This document shows positions 1 to 10,574 of a DNA stretch of 64,000 nucleotides, piece after piece. The position numbers and the translations under genes were made by a program. This stretch comes from Xestospongia muta (lineage: Eukaryota > Porifera > Demospongiae > Haplosclerida > Petrosiidae), in NCBI GenBank assembly GCA_963693285.1, contig OY848927.1, forward strand, positions 2,048,501-2,112,500. The letters run 5' to 3'. The notes beneath the pieces are model-generated. The model was not told the DNA's origin. It saw only the letters and a program-made list of their open reading frames with translations, and made no database searches. Numbering within the stretch: position 1 is the stretch's first letter; each line of letters opens with the position of its first letter.

Positions 1-1020
1 TTAAAACTCTAAAATAAAGAGTTTAGAGCTTTTTGAAAGTTAAAAAAGATTAGAAATTAACTGCGAAAACTGTTTAAATAAGCTAATCTAAAGAGTTTAG
101 TAAGTTTATTTGTCTTAAATATACTAATAAAGTAGTCTAAATAGCTTAAAACTATAAAATAAAGTGTTTAGAGCTTTTTGAAAATTAAAAAGGATTCGAA
201 ATTAACTGTGAAAACTGGTTAAATAAACTGATCTAAAGTGTTTAGTAAGTTTATCTGTCTTAAATATACTAATAAAGTAGTCTAAATAGCTTAAAACTAT
301 AAAATAAAGTGTTTAGAGCTTTTTGAAAGTTAAAAAGATTAGAAATTAACTGTGAAAACTGGTTAAATAAACTGATCTAAAGAGTTTAGTAAGTTTATCT
401 GTCTTAAATATACTAATAAAGTAGTCTAAATAGGTTAAAACTCTAAAATAAAGAGATTAGAGCTTTTTGAAAGTTAAAAAAGATTAGAAATTACCTGTGA
501 AAACTGGTTAAATAAGCTGATCTAAAGAGTTTAGTAAGTTTATCTGTCTTAAATATACTAATAAAGTAGTCTAAATAGGTTAAAACTATAAAATAAAGTG
601 TTTAGAGCTTTTTAAAAGTTAAAAAAGATTAGAAATAAACTGTGAAAACTGGTTAAATAAACTGATCTAAAGAGTTTAGTAAGTTTATCTGTCTTAAATA
701 TACTAATAAAGTAGTCTAAATAGGTTAAAACTCTAAAATAAAGATTTTAGAGCTTTTTGAAAGTTAAAAAAGATTAGAAATTAACTGTGAAAACTGCTTA
801 AATAAGATAATCTAAAGAGTATAGTAAGTTTATCTGTCTTAAATATACTAATAAAGTAGTCTAAATAGGTTAAAACTCTAAAATAAAGAGTTTAGAGCTT
901 TTTGAAAGTTTAAAAAGATTAGAAATTAACCGTGAAAACTGGCTAAATAAGCTGATGTAAAGAGTTTAGTAAGTTTATCTGTCTTAAATATACTAATAAA
1001 GTAGTCTAAATAGGTTAAAA

Positions 1021-1042
1021 CTCTAAAATAAAGAGTTTAGAG
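1021..1042. other. 7-bp inverted repeat at the variable end of the monomer
   Basis: CTCTAAA (1021-1027) and TTTAGAG (1036-1042) are perfect reverse complements around an 8-base loop. Flanking AAAA and TTTT could extend the stem past one bulged C. The dyad is perfect only in the CTCTAAA monomer classes. The CTATAAA, CTCGAAA and CGCAAAA classes each break one or more pairs with no compensating change in the right arm, so selection for a hairpin is not supported, even though the structure could form in single-stranded DNA. Confidence 0.6.
1029..1039. other. Dyad site 1 (TAAA-GAG-TTTA)
   Basis: This is a short palindrome with 4-bp arms and a 3-base centre at monomer positions 16-26. In other monomers the centre reads GTG, GAT, CAG, GTC, GAA or AAG while the arms stay TAAA and TTTA. 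Copies containing CTCTAAACTAAAG (for example 2608-2752) change the base before the left arm from A to C, which makes the site identical to the 13-bp dyad site 2. It could be a binding site for a symmetric protein; no known box such as the CENP-B box is matched. Confidence 0.5.
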
Positions 1043-1101
1043 CTTTTTGAAAGTTAAAAAAGATTAGAAATTAACTGTGAAAACTGGTTAAATAAGCTGA
1101 T

Positions 1102-1114
1102 CTAAAGAGTTTAG
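1102..1114. other. Dyad site 2 (CTAAA-GAG-TTTAG)
   Basis: This palindrome with 5-bp arms lies at monomer positions 89-101, 74 bp downstream of dyad site 1, about seven turns of B-form DNA. Variant centres seen with intact arms are GTG (235), GAA (in the domain II GGGAAAAATGG class), CAG (near 5018), GAC (32403), GTA (36606) and GAT (near 59090). Arm-breaking variants also exist, for example CTACA (domain II), TATAG (near 821) and TGTAG (39951), so the arms are not absolutely conserved. Confidence 0.5.
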
Positions 1115-1158
1115 TAAGTTTATCTGTCTTAAATATACTAATAAAGTAGTCTAAATAG
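1115..1158 (+). other. Nearly invariant tail of the monomer
   Basis: Monomer positions 102-145 hold TTAAATATACTAATAAAG and AGTAGTCTAAATAG and are almost unchanged through the whole window. The few recurrent variants are TTTATTTGTC and AAGAAAG in the domain II class, TCTCTCTT in the anchor block, AGTATATC, AATAAATTAG, and AAACTAAT near 3453. The contrast with positions 1-30, where several alleles segregate, suggests either a constrained binding element or simply more thorough homogenisation. Alternating variable and conserved segments are known in other centromeric satellites. Confidence 0.6.
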
Positions 1159-2752
1159 GTTAAAACTATAAAATAAAGTGTTTAGAGCTTTTTGAAAGTT
1201 AAAAAAGATTAGAAATTAACTGTGAAAACTGGTTAAATAAGCTGATCTAAAGAGTTTAGTAAGTTTATCTGTCTTAAATATACTAATAAAGTAGTCTAAA
1301 TAGGTTAAAACGCAAAAATAAAGTGTTTTTAGCTTTTTGAAAGTTAAAAAAGATTAGAAATTAACTGTGAAAACTGGTTAAACAAGCTGATCTAAAGAGT
1401 TTAGTAAGTTTATCTGTCTTAAATATACTAATAAAGTAGTCTAAATAGGTTAAAACTATAATATAAAGTGTTTAGAGCTTTTTGAAAGTTAAAAAGGATT
1501 CGAAATTAACTGTGAAAACTGGTTAAATAAACTGATCTAAAGAGTTTAGTAAGTTTATCTGTCTTAAATATACTAATAAAGTAGTCTAAATAGGTTAAAA
1601 CTATAAAATAAAGAGTTTAGAGCTTTTTGAAAGTTAAAGAAGATTAGAAATTAACTGTGAAAACTGGTTAAATAAGCTGATCTAAAGAGTTTAGTAAGTT
1701 TATCTGTCTTAAATATACTAATAAAGTAGTCTAAATAGGTTAAAACTCTAAAATAAAGATTTTAAAGCTTTTTGAAAGTTAAAAAAGATTAGAAATTAAC
1801 TATGAAAACTGGATAAATAAGATAGTCTAAAGAGTTTAGTAAGTTTATCTGTCTTAAATATACTAATAAAGTAGTCTAAATAGGTTAAAACTCGAAAATA
1901 AAGAGTTTAGAGCGTTTTTAAAGTTAAAAAAGATTAGAAATTTACTGTGAAAACTGGTTAAATAAACTGATCTAAAGAGTTTAGTAAGTATATCTGTCTT
2001 AAATATACTAATAAAGTAGTCTAAATAGCTTAAAACTATAAAATAAAGTGTTTAGAGCTTTTTGAAAGTTAAAAAGATTAGAAATTAACTGTGAAAACTG
2101 GTTAAATAAACTGATCTAAAGAGTTTAGTAAGTTTATCTGTCTTAAATATACTAATAAAGTAGTCTAAATAGGTTAAAACTCTAAAATAAAGATTTTAAA
2201 GCTTTTTGAAAGTTAAAAAAGATTAGAAATTAACTGTGAAAACTGGTTAAATAAGATAATCTAAAGAGTTTAGTAAGTTTATCTGTCTTAAATATACTAA
2301 TAAAGTAGTCTAAATAGGTTAAAACTCGAAAATAAAGAGTTTAGAGCTTTTTGAAAGTTAAAAAAGATTAGAAATTAACTGTGAAAACTGGTTAAATAAA
2401 CTGATCTAAAGAGTTTAGTAAGTATATCTGTCTTAAATATACTAATAAAGTAGTCTAAATAGCTTAAAACTATAAAATAAAGTGTTTAGAGCTTTTTGAA
2501 AGTTAAAAAGGATTAGAAATTAACTGTGAAAACTGGTTAAATAAACTGATCTAAAGAGTTTAGTAAGTTTATCTGTCTTAAATATACTAATAAAGTAGTC
2601 TAAATAGGTTAAAACTCTAAACTAAAGAGTTTAGAGCTTTTTGAAAGTTAAAAAAGATTAGAAATTAACTGTGAAAACTGGTTAAATAAGCTGATCTAAA
2701 GAGTTTAGTAAGTTTATCTGTCTTAAATATACTAATAAAGTAGTCTAAATAG

Positions 2753-2897
2753 GTTAAAACTCTAAAATAAAGAGTTTAGAGCTTTTTGAAAGTTTAAAAA
2801 GATTAGAAATTAACTGTGAAAACTGGTTAAATAAGCTGATCTAAAGAGTTTAGTAAGTTTATCTGTCTTAAATATACTAATAAAGTAGTCTAAATAG
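2753..2897 (+). repeat. Monomer present in HOR copy 1, absent from copy 2
   Basis: This CTCTAAA...GAGTTTAGAG monomer with GTTTAAAAAG sits between the CTCTAAACTAAAG monomer (2608-2752) and the GTGTTTAAAGC monomer (2898 on). In the second copy the equivalent neighbours, at 8113 and 8258, are directly adjacent. Monomers of this type do stand in the equivalent place in later copies (11155 on and its 2607-bp duplicate), so a deletion in copy 2 is the simpler reading. Confidence 0.7.
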
Positions 2898-3476
2898 GTT
2901 AAAACTCTAAAATAAAGTGTTTAAAGCTTTTTGAAAGTTAAAAAAGATTAGAAATTAACTGTGAAAACTGGTTAAATAAGCTGATCTAAAGAGTTTAGTA
3001 AGTTTATCTGTCTTAAATATACTAATAAAGTAGTCTAAATTGGTTAAAACTATAAAATAAAGTGTTTAGAGCTTTTTGAAAGTTAAAAACATTAGAAATT
3101 AACTGTGAAAACTGGTTAAATAAAGTGATCTAAAGAGTTTAGTAAGTTTATCTGTCTTAAATATACTAATAAAGTAGTCTAAATAGGTTAAAACTCTAAA
3201 ATAAAGAGTTTAGAGCTTTTTGAAAGTTAAAAAAGATTAGAAATTAACTGTGAAAACTGGTTAAATAAGCTGATCTAAAGAGTTTAGTAAGTTTATCTGT
3301 CTTAAATATACTAATAAAGTAGTCTAAATAGGTTAAAACTATAAAATAAAGTGTTTAGAGCTTTTTGAAAGTTAAAAAAGATTAGAAATTAACTGTGAAA
3401 ACTGGTTAAATAAGCTGATCTAAAGAGTTTAGTAAGTTTATCTGTCTTAAATAAACTAATAAAGTAGTCTAAATAG

Positions 3477-3910
3477 GTTAAAACTCTAAAATAAAGATTT
3501 TAGAGCTTTTTGAAGTTAAAAAAGATTAGAAATTAACTGTGAAAACTGGTTAAATAAGATAATCTAAAGAGTTTAGTAAGTTTATCTGTCTTAAATATAC
3601 TAATAAAGTAGTCTAAATAGGTTAAAACTCTAAAATAAAGTGTTTAGAGCTTTTTGAAATTTAAAAAAGATTCGAAATTAACTGTTAAAAATGGTTAAAT
3701 AAGCTGATCTAAAGAGTTTAATAAGTATATGTGTCTTAAATATACTAATAAAGTAGTCTAAATAGCTTAAAACTATAAAATAAAGTGTTTAGAGGTTTTT
3801 GAAAGTTAAAATGGATTAGAAATTAACTGTGAAAACTGTTTAAATAAGATGATCTAAAGAGTTTAGTAAGTTTATCTGTCTTAAATATACTAATAAAGTA
3901 GTCTAAATTG
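3477..3910 (+). repeat. Anchor block, copy 1 (three monomers)
   Basis: The block holds three distinctive monomers in a row: one of 144 bp with GCTTTTTGAAGTTAAA (one A lost), one with GAAATTTAAAAAAGATTCG and AGTATATGTGTC, and one with AGAGGTTTTTG and AAAATGGATTAG. The second carries ACTGTTAAAAATGG, a variant shared only with copy 2. The fourth anchor monomer (GAAACTTAAAAAG with TCTCTCTT), found in all later copies, is missing here and is replaced by an AACATT monomer. Confidence 0.85.
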
Positions 3911-5359
3911 GTTAAAACTATAAAATAAAGTGTTTAGAGCTTTTTGAAAGTTAAAAACATTAGAAATTAACTGTGAAAACTGGTTAAATAAAGTGATCTA
4001 AAGAGTTTAGTAAGTTTATCTGTCTTAAATATACTAATAAAGTAGTCTAAATAGGTTAAAACTCGAAAATAAAGAGTTTAGAGCTTTTTGAAAGTTAAAA
4101 AAGATTAGAAATTAACTGTGAAAACTGGTTAAATAAGCTGATCTAAAGAGTTTAGTAAGTTTATCTGTCTTAAATATACTAATAAAGTAGTCTAAATAGG
4201 TTAAAACTCTAAAATAAAGTGTTTAGAGCTTTTTGAAAGTTTAAAAAGATTAGAAATTAACTGTGAAATCGGGTTAAATAAGCTGATCTAAAGAGTTTAG
4301 TAAGTTTATCTGTCTTAAATATACTAATAAAGTAGTCTAAATAGGTTAAAACTCTAAAATAAAGAATTTAGAGCTTTTTGATAGTTTAAAAAGAGTAGAA
4401 ATTAACGGTGAAAACTGGTTAAATAAGCTGATCTAAAGAGTTTAGTAAGTTTATCTGTCTTAAATATACTAATAAAGTAGTCTAAATACGTTAAAACTCT
4501 AAAATAAAGTGTTTAGAGCTTTTTGAAAGTTTAGAAAGATTAGAAATTAACTGTGAAAACTGGTTAAATAAACTAATCTAAAGAGTCTAGTAAGTTTATC
4601 TGTCTTAAATATACAAATAAAGTAGTCTAAATAGGTTAAAACTCGAACATAAAGTGTTTAGAGCTTTTTGAAAGTTAAAAAAGATTAGAAATTAACTGTG
4701 AAAACTGGTTAAATAAGCTGATCTAAAGAGTTTAGTAAGTTTATCTGTCTTAAATATACTAATAAAGTAGTCTAAATAGGTTAAAACTCTAAAATAAAGA
4801 GTTTAGAGCTTTTTGAAAGTTAAAAAAGATTAGAAATTAACTGTGAAAACTGGTTAAATAGGCTGATCTAAAGAGTTTAGTAAGTTTATCTGTCTTAAAT
4901 ATACTAATAAAGTAGTCTAAATAGGTTAAAACTCTAAAATAAAGTGTTTAGAGCTTTTTGAAAGTTAAAAATGATTAGAAATTAACTGTTAAAACTGGTT
5001 AAATAAGCTGATCTAAACAGTTTAGTAAGTTTAACTGTCTTAAATATACTAATAAAGTAGTCTAATTAGGTTAAAACTCTAAAATAAAGAGTTTAGAGCT
5101 TTTTGAAAGTTAAAAAAGATTAGAAATTAACTGTGAAAACTGGTTAAATAAGCTGATCTAAAGAGTTTAGTAAGATTATCTGTCTTAATTGTACTAATAA
5201 AGTAGTCTAAATAGGTAAAACCTCTAAAATAAAAAGTTTAGACCTTTTTTAAAGTTAAAAAACAGTAGAAATTAACTGTGAAAACTATTTAAATAAGGTG
5301 ATCTAAAGAGTTTAGTAAGTTTATCTGTCTTAAATATACTAATAAAGTAGTCTAAATAG
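3911..5359 (+). repeat. Ten-monomer linker closing HOR copy 1
   Basis: These ten monomers complete the 5360-bp unit but have no counterpart in order after copy 2. The first (3911-4054, with TTAAAAACATTAG and AAAGTGATC) repeats the monomer 868 bp upstream near 3043. Others carry private changes such as GAAATCGGG (4266), GATAGTTTAAAAAGAGTAG (4380), AGAGTCTAG (4583) and TACAAATAAAG (4612). Private changes are denser here than in the flanking HOR copies, so this stretch seems less homogenised. Confidence 0.65.
5215..5359 (+). repeat. Most diverged monomer, at an HOR junction
   Basis: It differs from the reference at many places: GGTAAAACC in place of GGTTAAAAC, AAAAAGTTTAGACC, TTTTTTAAAG, AACAGTAG, AAAACTATTTAAATAAGG. 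The monomer before it ends in an odd TTAATTGTACTAATAAAG. Its length is still exactly 145 bp and it lies directly against the start of the second 5360-bp copy (5360/5361). Divergent monomers often mark places not covered by homogenisation, which fits its junction position. Confidence 0.75.
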
Positions 5360-5360
5360 G

Positions 5361-8300
5361 TTAAAACTCTAAAATAAAGAGTTTAGAGCTTTTTGAAAGT
5401 TAAAAAAGATTAGAAATTAACTGCGAAAACTGTTTAAATAAGCTAATCTAAAGAGTTTAGTAAGTTTATTTGTCTTAAATATACTAATAAAGTAGTCTAA
5501 ATAGCTTAAAACTATAAAATAAAGTGTTTAGAGCTTTTTGAAAGTTAAAAAGGATTCGAAATTAACTGTGAAAACTGGTTAAATAAACTGATCTAAAGTG
5601 TTTAGTAAGTTTATCTGTCTTAAATATACTAATAAAGTAGTCTAAATAGCTTAAAACTATAAAATAAAGTGTTTAGAGCTTTTTGAAAGTTAAAAAGATT
5701 AGAAATTAACTGTGAAAACTGGTTAAATAAACTGATCTAAAGAGTTTAGTAAGTTTATCTGTCTTAAATATACTAATAAAGTAGTCTAAATAGGTTAAAA
5801 CTCTAAAATAAAGAGATTAGAGCTTTTTGAAAGTTAAAAAAGATTAGAAATTACCTGTGAAAACTGGTTAAATAAGCTGATCTAAAGAGTTTAGTAAGTT
5901 TATCTGTCTTAAATATACTAATAAAGTAGTCTAAATAGGTTAAAACTATAAAATAAAGTGTTTAGAGCTTTTTGAAAGTTAAAAAAGATTAGAAATTAAC
6001 TGTGAAAACTGGTTAAATAAACTGATCTAAAGAGTTTAGTAAGTTTATCTGTCTTAAATATACTAATAAAGTAGTCTAAATAGGTTAAAACTCTAAAATA
6101 AAGATTTTAGAGCTTTTTGAAAGTTAAAAAAGATTAGAAATTAACTGTGAAAACTGGTTAAATAAGATAATCTAAAGAGTATAGTAAGTTTATCTGTCTT
6201 AAATATACTAATAAAGTAGTCTAAATAGGTTAAAACTCGAAAATAAAGAGTTTAGAGCTTTTTGAAAGTTAAAAAAGATTAGAAATTAACTGTGAAAACT
6301 GGTTAAATAAACAAATCTAAAGAATTTAGTAAGTTTATCTGTCTTAAATATACTAATAAAGTAGTCTAAATAGGTTAAAACTCTAAAATAAAGAGTTTAG
6401 AGCTTTTTGAAAGTTTAAAAAGATTAGAAATTAACCGTGAAAACTGGCTAAATAAGCTGATGTAAAGAGTTTAGTAAGTTTATCTGTCTTAAATATACTA
6501 ATAAAGTAGTCTAAATAGGTTAAAACTCTAAAATAAAGAGTTTAGAGCTTTTTGAAAGTTAAAAAAGATTAGAAATTAACTGTGAAAACTGGTTAAATAA
6601 GCTGATCTAAAGAGTTTAGTAAGTTTATCTGTCTTAAATATACTAATAAAGTAGTCTAAATAGGTTAAAACTATAAAATAAAGTGTTTAGAGCTTTTTGA
6701 AAGTTAAAAAAGATTAGAAATTAACTGTGAAAACTGGTTAAATAAGCTGATCTAAAGAGTTTAGTAAGTTTATCTGTCTTAAATATACTAATAAAGTAGT
6801 CTAAATAGGTTAAAACGCAAAAATAAAGTGTTTTTAGCTTTTTGAAAGTTAAAAAAGATTAGAAATTAACTGTGAAAACTGGTTAAACAAGCTGATCTAA
6901 AGAGTTTAGTAAGTTTATCTGTCTTAAATATACTAATAAAGTAGTCTAAATAGGTTAAAACTATAAAATAAAGTGTTTAGAGCTTTTTGAAAGTTAAAAA
7001 GGATTCGAAATTAACTGTGAAAACTGGTTAAATAAACTGATCTAAAGAGTTTAGTAAGTTTATCTGTCTTAAATATACTAATAAAGTAGTCTAAATAGGT
7101 TAAAACTATAAAATAAAGAGTTTAGAGCTTTTTGAAAGTTAAAGAAGATTAGAAATTAACTGTGAAAACTGGTTAAATAAGCTGATCTAAAGAGTTTAGT
7201 AAGTTTATCTGTCTTAAATATACTAATAAAGTAGTCTAAATAGGTTAAAACTCTAAAATAAAGATTTTAAAGCTTTTTGAAAGTTAAAAAAGATTAGAAA
7301 TTAACTGTGAAAACTGGATAAATAAGATAGTCTAAAGAGTTTAGTAAGTTTATCTGTCTTAAATATACTAATAAAGTAGTCTAAATAGGTTAAAACTCGA
7401 AAATAAAGAGTTTAGAGCGTTTTTAAAGTTAAAAAAGATTAGAAATTTACTGTGAAAACTGATTAAATAAACTGATCTAAAGAGTTTAGTAAGTATATCT
7501 GTCTTAAATATACTAATAAAGTAGTCTAAATAGCTTAAAACTATAAAATAAAGTGTTTAGAGCTTTTTGAAAGTTAAAAAGATTAGAAATTAACTGTGAA
7601 AACTGGTTAAATAAACTGATCTAAAGAGTTTAGTAAGTTTATCTGTCTTAAATATACTAATAAAGTAGTCTAAATAGGTTAAAACTCTAAAATAAAGATT
7701 TTAAAGCTTTTTGAAAGTTAAAAAAGATTAGAAATTAACTGTGAAAACTGGTTAAATAAGATAATCTAAAGAGTTTAGTAAGTTTATCTGTCTTAAATAT
7801 ACTAATAAAGTAGTCTAAATAGGTTAAAACTCGAAAATAAAGAGTTTAGAGCTTTTTGAAAGTTAAAAAAGATTAGAAATTAACTGTGAAAACTGGTTAA
7901 ATAAACTGATCTAAAGAGTTTAGTAAGTATATCTGTCTTAAATATACTAATAAAGTAGTCTAAATAGCTTAAAACTATAAAATAAAGTGTTTAGAGCTTT
8001 TTGAAAGTTAAAAAAGATTAGAAATTAACTGTGAAAACTGGTTAAATAAACTGATCTAAAGAGTTTAGTAAGTTTATCTGTCTTAAATATACTAATAAAG
8101 TAGTCTAAATAGGTTAAAACTCTAAACTAAAGAGTTTAGAGCTTTTTGAAAGTTAAAAAAGATTAGAAATTAACTGTGAAAACTGGTTAAATAAGCTGAT
8201 CTAAAGAGTTTAGTAAGTTTATCTGTCTTAAATATACTAATAAAGTAGTCTAAATAGGTTAAAACTCTAAAATAAAGTGTTTAAAGCTTTTTGAAAGTTA

Positions 8301-9270
8301 AAAAAGATTAGAAATTAACTGTGAAAACTGGTTAAATAAGCTGATCTAAAGAGTTTAGTAAGTTTATCTGTCTTAAATATACTAATAAAGTAGTCTAAAT
8401 TGGTTAAAACTATAAAATAAAGTGTTTAGAGCTTTTTGAAAGTTAAAAACATTAGAAATTAACTGTGAAAACTGGTTAAATAAAGTGATCTAAAGAGTTT
8501 AGTAAGTTTATCTGTCTTAAATATACTAATAAAGTAGTCTAAATAGGTTAAAACTCTAAAATAAAGAGTTTAGAGCTTTTTGAAAGTTAAAAAAGATTAG
8601 AAATTAACTGTGAAAACTGGTTAAATAAGCTGATCTAAAGAGTTTAGTAAGTTTATCTGTCTTAAATATACTAATAAAGTAGTCTAAATAGGTTAAAACT
8701 ATAAAATAAAGTGTTTAGAGCTTTTTGAAAGTTAAAAAAGATTAGAAATTAACTGTGAAAACTGGTTAAATAAGCTGATCTAAAGAGTTTAGTAAGTTTA
8801 TCTGTCTTAAATAAACTAATAAAGTAGTCTAAATAGGTTAAAACTCTAAAATAAAGATTTTAGAGCTTTTTGAAGTTAAAAAAGATTAGAAATTAACTGT
8901 GAAAACTGGTTAAATAAGATAATCTAAAGAGTTTAGTAAGTTTATCTGTCTTAAATATACTAATAAAGTAGTCTAAATAGGTTAAAACTCTAAAATAAAG
9001 TGTTTAGAGCTTTTTGAAATTTAAAAAAGATTCGAAATTAACTGTTAAAAATGGTTAAATAAGCTGATCTAAAGAGTTTAATAAGTATATGTGTCTTAAA
9101 TATACTAATAAAGTAGTCTAAATAGCTTAAAACTATAAAATAAAGTGTTTAGAGGTTTTTGAAAGTTAAAATGGATTAGAAATTAACTGTGAAAACTGTT
9201 TAAATAAGATGATCTAAAGAGTTTAGTAAGTTTATCTGTCTTAAATATATTAATAAAGTAGTCTAAATAG
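5361..9270 (+). repeat. Domain I HOR, copy 2
   Basis: This is the partner of 1-3910 at offset 5360, 5505 and again 5360. Beyond the one-monomer gain and loss, differences are single bases: AAAATTAAAAAGG (181) versus AAAGTTAAAAAGG, TTTTTAAAAG and AGAAATAAAC (610-632) versus TTTTTGAAAG and AGAAATTAAC, and AGGCT-type changes at lysed sites such as AACTGCTTAAATAAG (789) versus AACTGGTTAAATAAG. The copies are thus closely related while neighbouring monomers within one copy differ much more, the defining property of an HOR. Confidence 0.85.
6229..6373 (+). repeat. Extra monomer in HOR copy 2
   Basis: This CTCGAAAATAAAG monomer with AAACAAATCTAAAGAATTTAG stands between two monomers that are directly adjacent in copy 1 (boundary 868/869). 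Its AAGAATTTAG is otherwise a domain II trait, although here it occurs with TTTATCTGTC and AATAAAG rather than the full domain II set. It is 145 bp, so the register is kept. Confidence 0.7.
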
Positions 9271-9414
9271 CTTAAAACTATAAAATAAAGTGTTTAGAGC
9301 TTTTTGAAACTTAAAAAGATTAGAAATTAACTGTGAAAACTGGTTAAATAAACTGATCTAAAGAGTTTAGTAAGTTTATCTCTCTTAAATATACTAATAA
9401 AGTAGTCTAAATAG
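8837..9414 (+). repeat. Anchor block, copy 2 (four monomers)
   Basis: The GAAGTT, GATTCG and AGAGG/AAAATGG monomers are followed by a fourth, 144-bp monomer at 9271-9414 with CTTAAAACTATAAAAT, GAAACTTAAAAAG and TCTCTCTT. A private TTAAATATATTAATAAAG near 9241 separates this copy from the others. It is the first appearance of the complete four-monomer anchor. Confidence 0.85.
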
Positions 9415-10574
9415 GTTAAAACTCTAAAATAAAGTGTTTAGAGCTTTTTGAAAGTTAAAAAAGATTAGAAATTAACTGTGAAAACTGGTTAAATAAGCTG
9501 ATCTAAAGAGTTTAGTAAGTTTATCTGTCTTAAATATACTAATAAAGTAGTCTAAATAGGTTAAAACTCGAAAATAAAGTGTTTAGAGCTTTTTGAAAGT
9601 TAAAAAAGATTAGAAATTAACTGTGAAAACTGGTTAAACAAGCTGATCTACAGAGTTTAGTAAGTTTATCTGTCTTAAATATACTAATAAAGTAGTCTAA
9701 ATAGGTTAAAACTCTAAAATAAAGTGTTTAGAGCTTTTTATAAGTTTAAAAAGATTAGAAATTAACTGCGAAAACTGGTTAAATAAGATGATCTAAAGAG
9801 TTTAGTAAGTTTATCTGTCTTAAATATACTAATAAAGTAGTCTAAATAGGTTAAAACTATAAAATAAAGTGTTTAGAGCTTTTTGAAAGTTAAAAAGGAT
9901 TAGAAATTAACTGTGAAAACTGGTTAAATAAACTGATCTAAAGAGTTTAGTAAGTTTATCTGTCTTAAATATACTAATAAAGTAGTCTAAATAGGTTAAA
10001 ACTCTAAAATAAAGAGTTTAGAGCTTTTTGAAAGTTAAAGAAGATTAGAAATTAACTGTGAAAACTGGTTAAATAAGCTGATCTAAAGAGTTTAGTAAGT
10101 TTATCTGTCTTAAATATACTAATAAAGTAGTCTAAATAGGTTAAAACTCTAAAATAAAGATTTTAAAGCTTTTTGAAAGTTAAAAAAGATTAGAAATTAA
10201 CTGTGAAAACTGGTTAAATAAGATAATCTAAAGAGTTTAGTAAGTTTATCTGTCTTAAATATACTAATAAAGTAGTCTAAATAGGTTAAAACTCGAAAAT
10301 AAACAGTTTAGACCTTTTTGAAAGTTAAAAAAGATTAGAAATTTACTGTGAAAACTGGTTAAATAAACTGATCTAAAGAGTTTAGTAAGATTATCTGTCT
10401 TAAATATACTAATAAAGTAGTCTAAATAGCTTAAAACTATAAAATAAAGTGTTTAGAGCTTTTTGAAAGTTAAAAAGGATTAGAAATTAACTGTGAAAAC
10501 TGGTTAAATAAACTGATCTAAAGAGTTTAGTAAGTTTATCTGTCTTAAATATACTAATAAAGTAGTCTAAATAG
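9415..10574 (+). repeat. Eight-monomer linker before the 18-monomer duplication
   Basis: The order CTATAAAA...AAGGATT (9850), AAAGAAG (9995), GATTTTAAAGC (10140), CTCG (10285), CTTAAAACTAT (10430) repeats the order found at 6954-7700 in copy 2 at an offset near 2896. Private variants are AGCTTTTTATAAG (9732), ATCTACAGAG (9648) and AAACAGTTTAGACC with TTTACTG and AAGATTATC (10303-10395). Confidence 0.65.

Larger units (their letters stand above)
1014..1158 (+). repeat. Reference satellite monomer, 145 bp
   Basis: This copy matches the commonest base at each position as judged by eye, so it is used here as the reference, with position 1 at the G of GTTAAAACTC. It holds 34 G+C in 145 bp. Landmarks are CTCTAAA at 8-14, TAAAGAGTTTA at 16-26, an A-rich stretch around 41-60, ACTGTGAAAACTGG at 61-74, CTAAAGAGTTTAG at 89-101 and a nearly invariant tail at 102-145. 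Diagnostic positions that vary elsewhere are 1 (G or C), 8-14, 20-22, 41-48, 61-72 and 80-89. The length is close to the 145-147 bp wrapped by one nucleosome core. Confidence 0.95.
1..3910 (+). repeat. Domain I HOR, copy 1 (pairs with 5361-9270)
   Basis: Diagnostic variants recur 5360 bp downstream: CTGCGAAAACTGTTTAAATA at 61 and 5421, GATTCG at about 194 and 5534, the GAAGTT monomer at 3511 and 8871, and TTCGAAATTAACTGTTAAAA at 3671 and 9031. Between about 869 and 2752 the offset is 5505 instead, because copy 2 gained one monomer (6229-6373) and lacks the one at 2753-2897. Similarity stops exactly at a monomer boundary, 3910/3911 here and 9270/9271 in copy 2. The left end is the window edge, so the unit may start earlier. 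Confidence 0.85.

Noticed and set aside
1021..1055. Intrinsic transcription terminator (CTCTAAA / TTTAGAG stem followed by a T run)
   Set aside because: The stem is short and AT-rich, is repeated hundreds of times, is broken in many classes, and there is no gene for it to serve.
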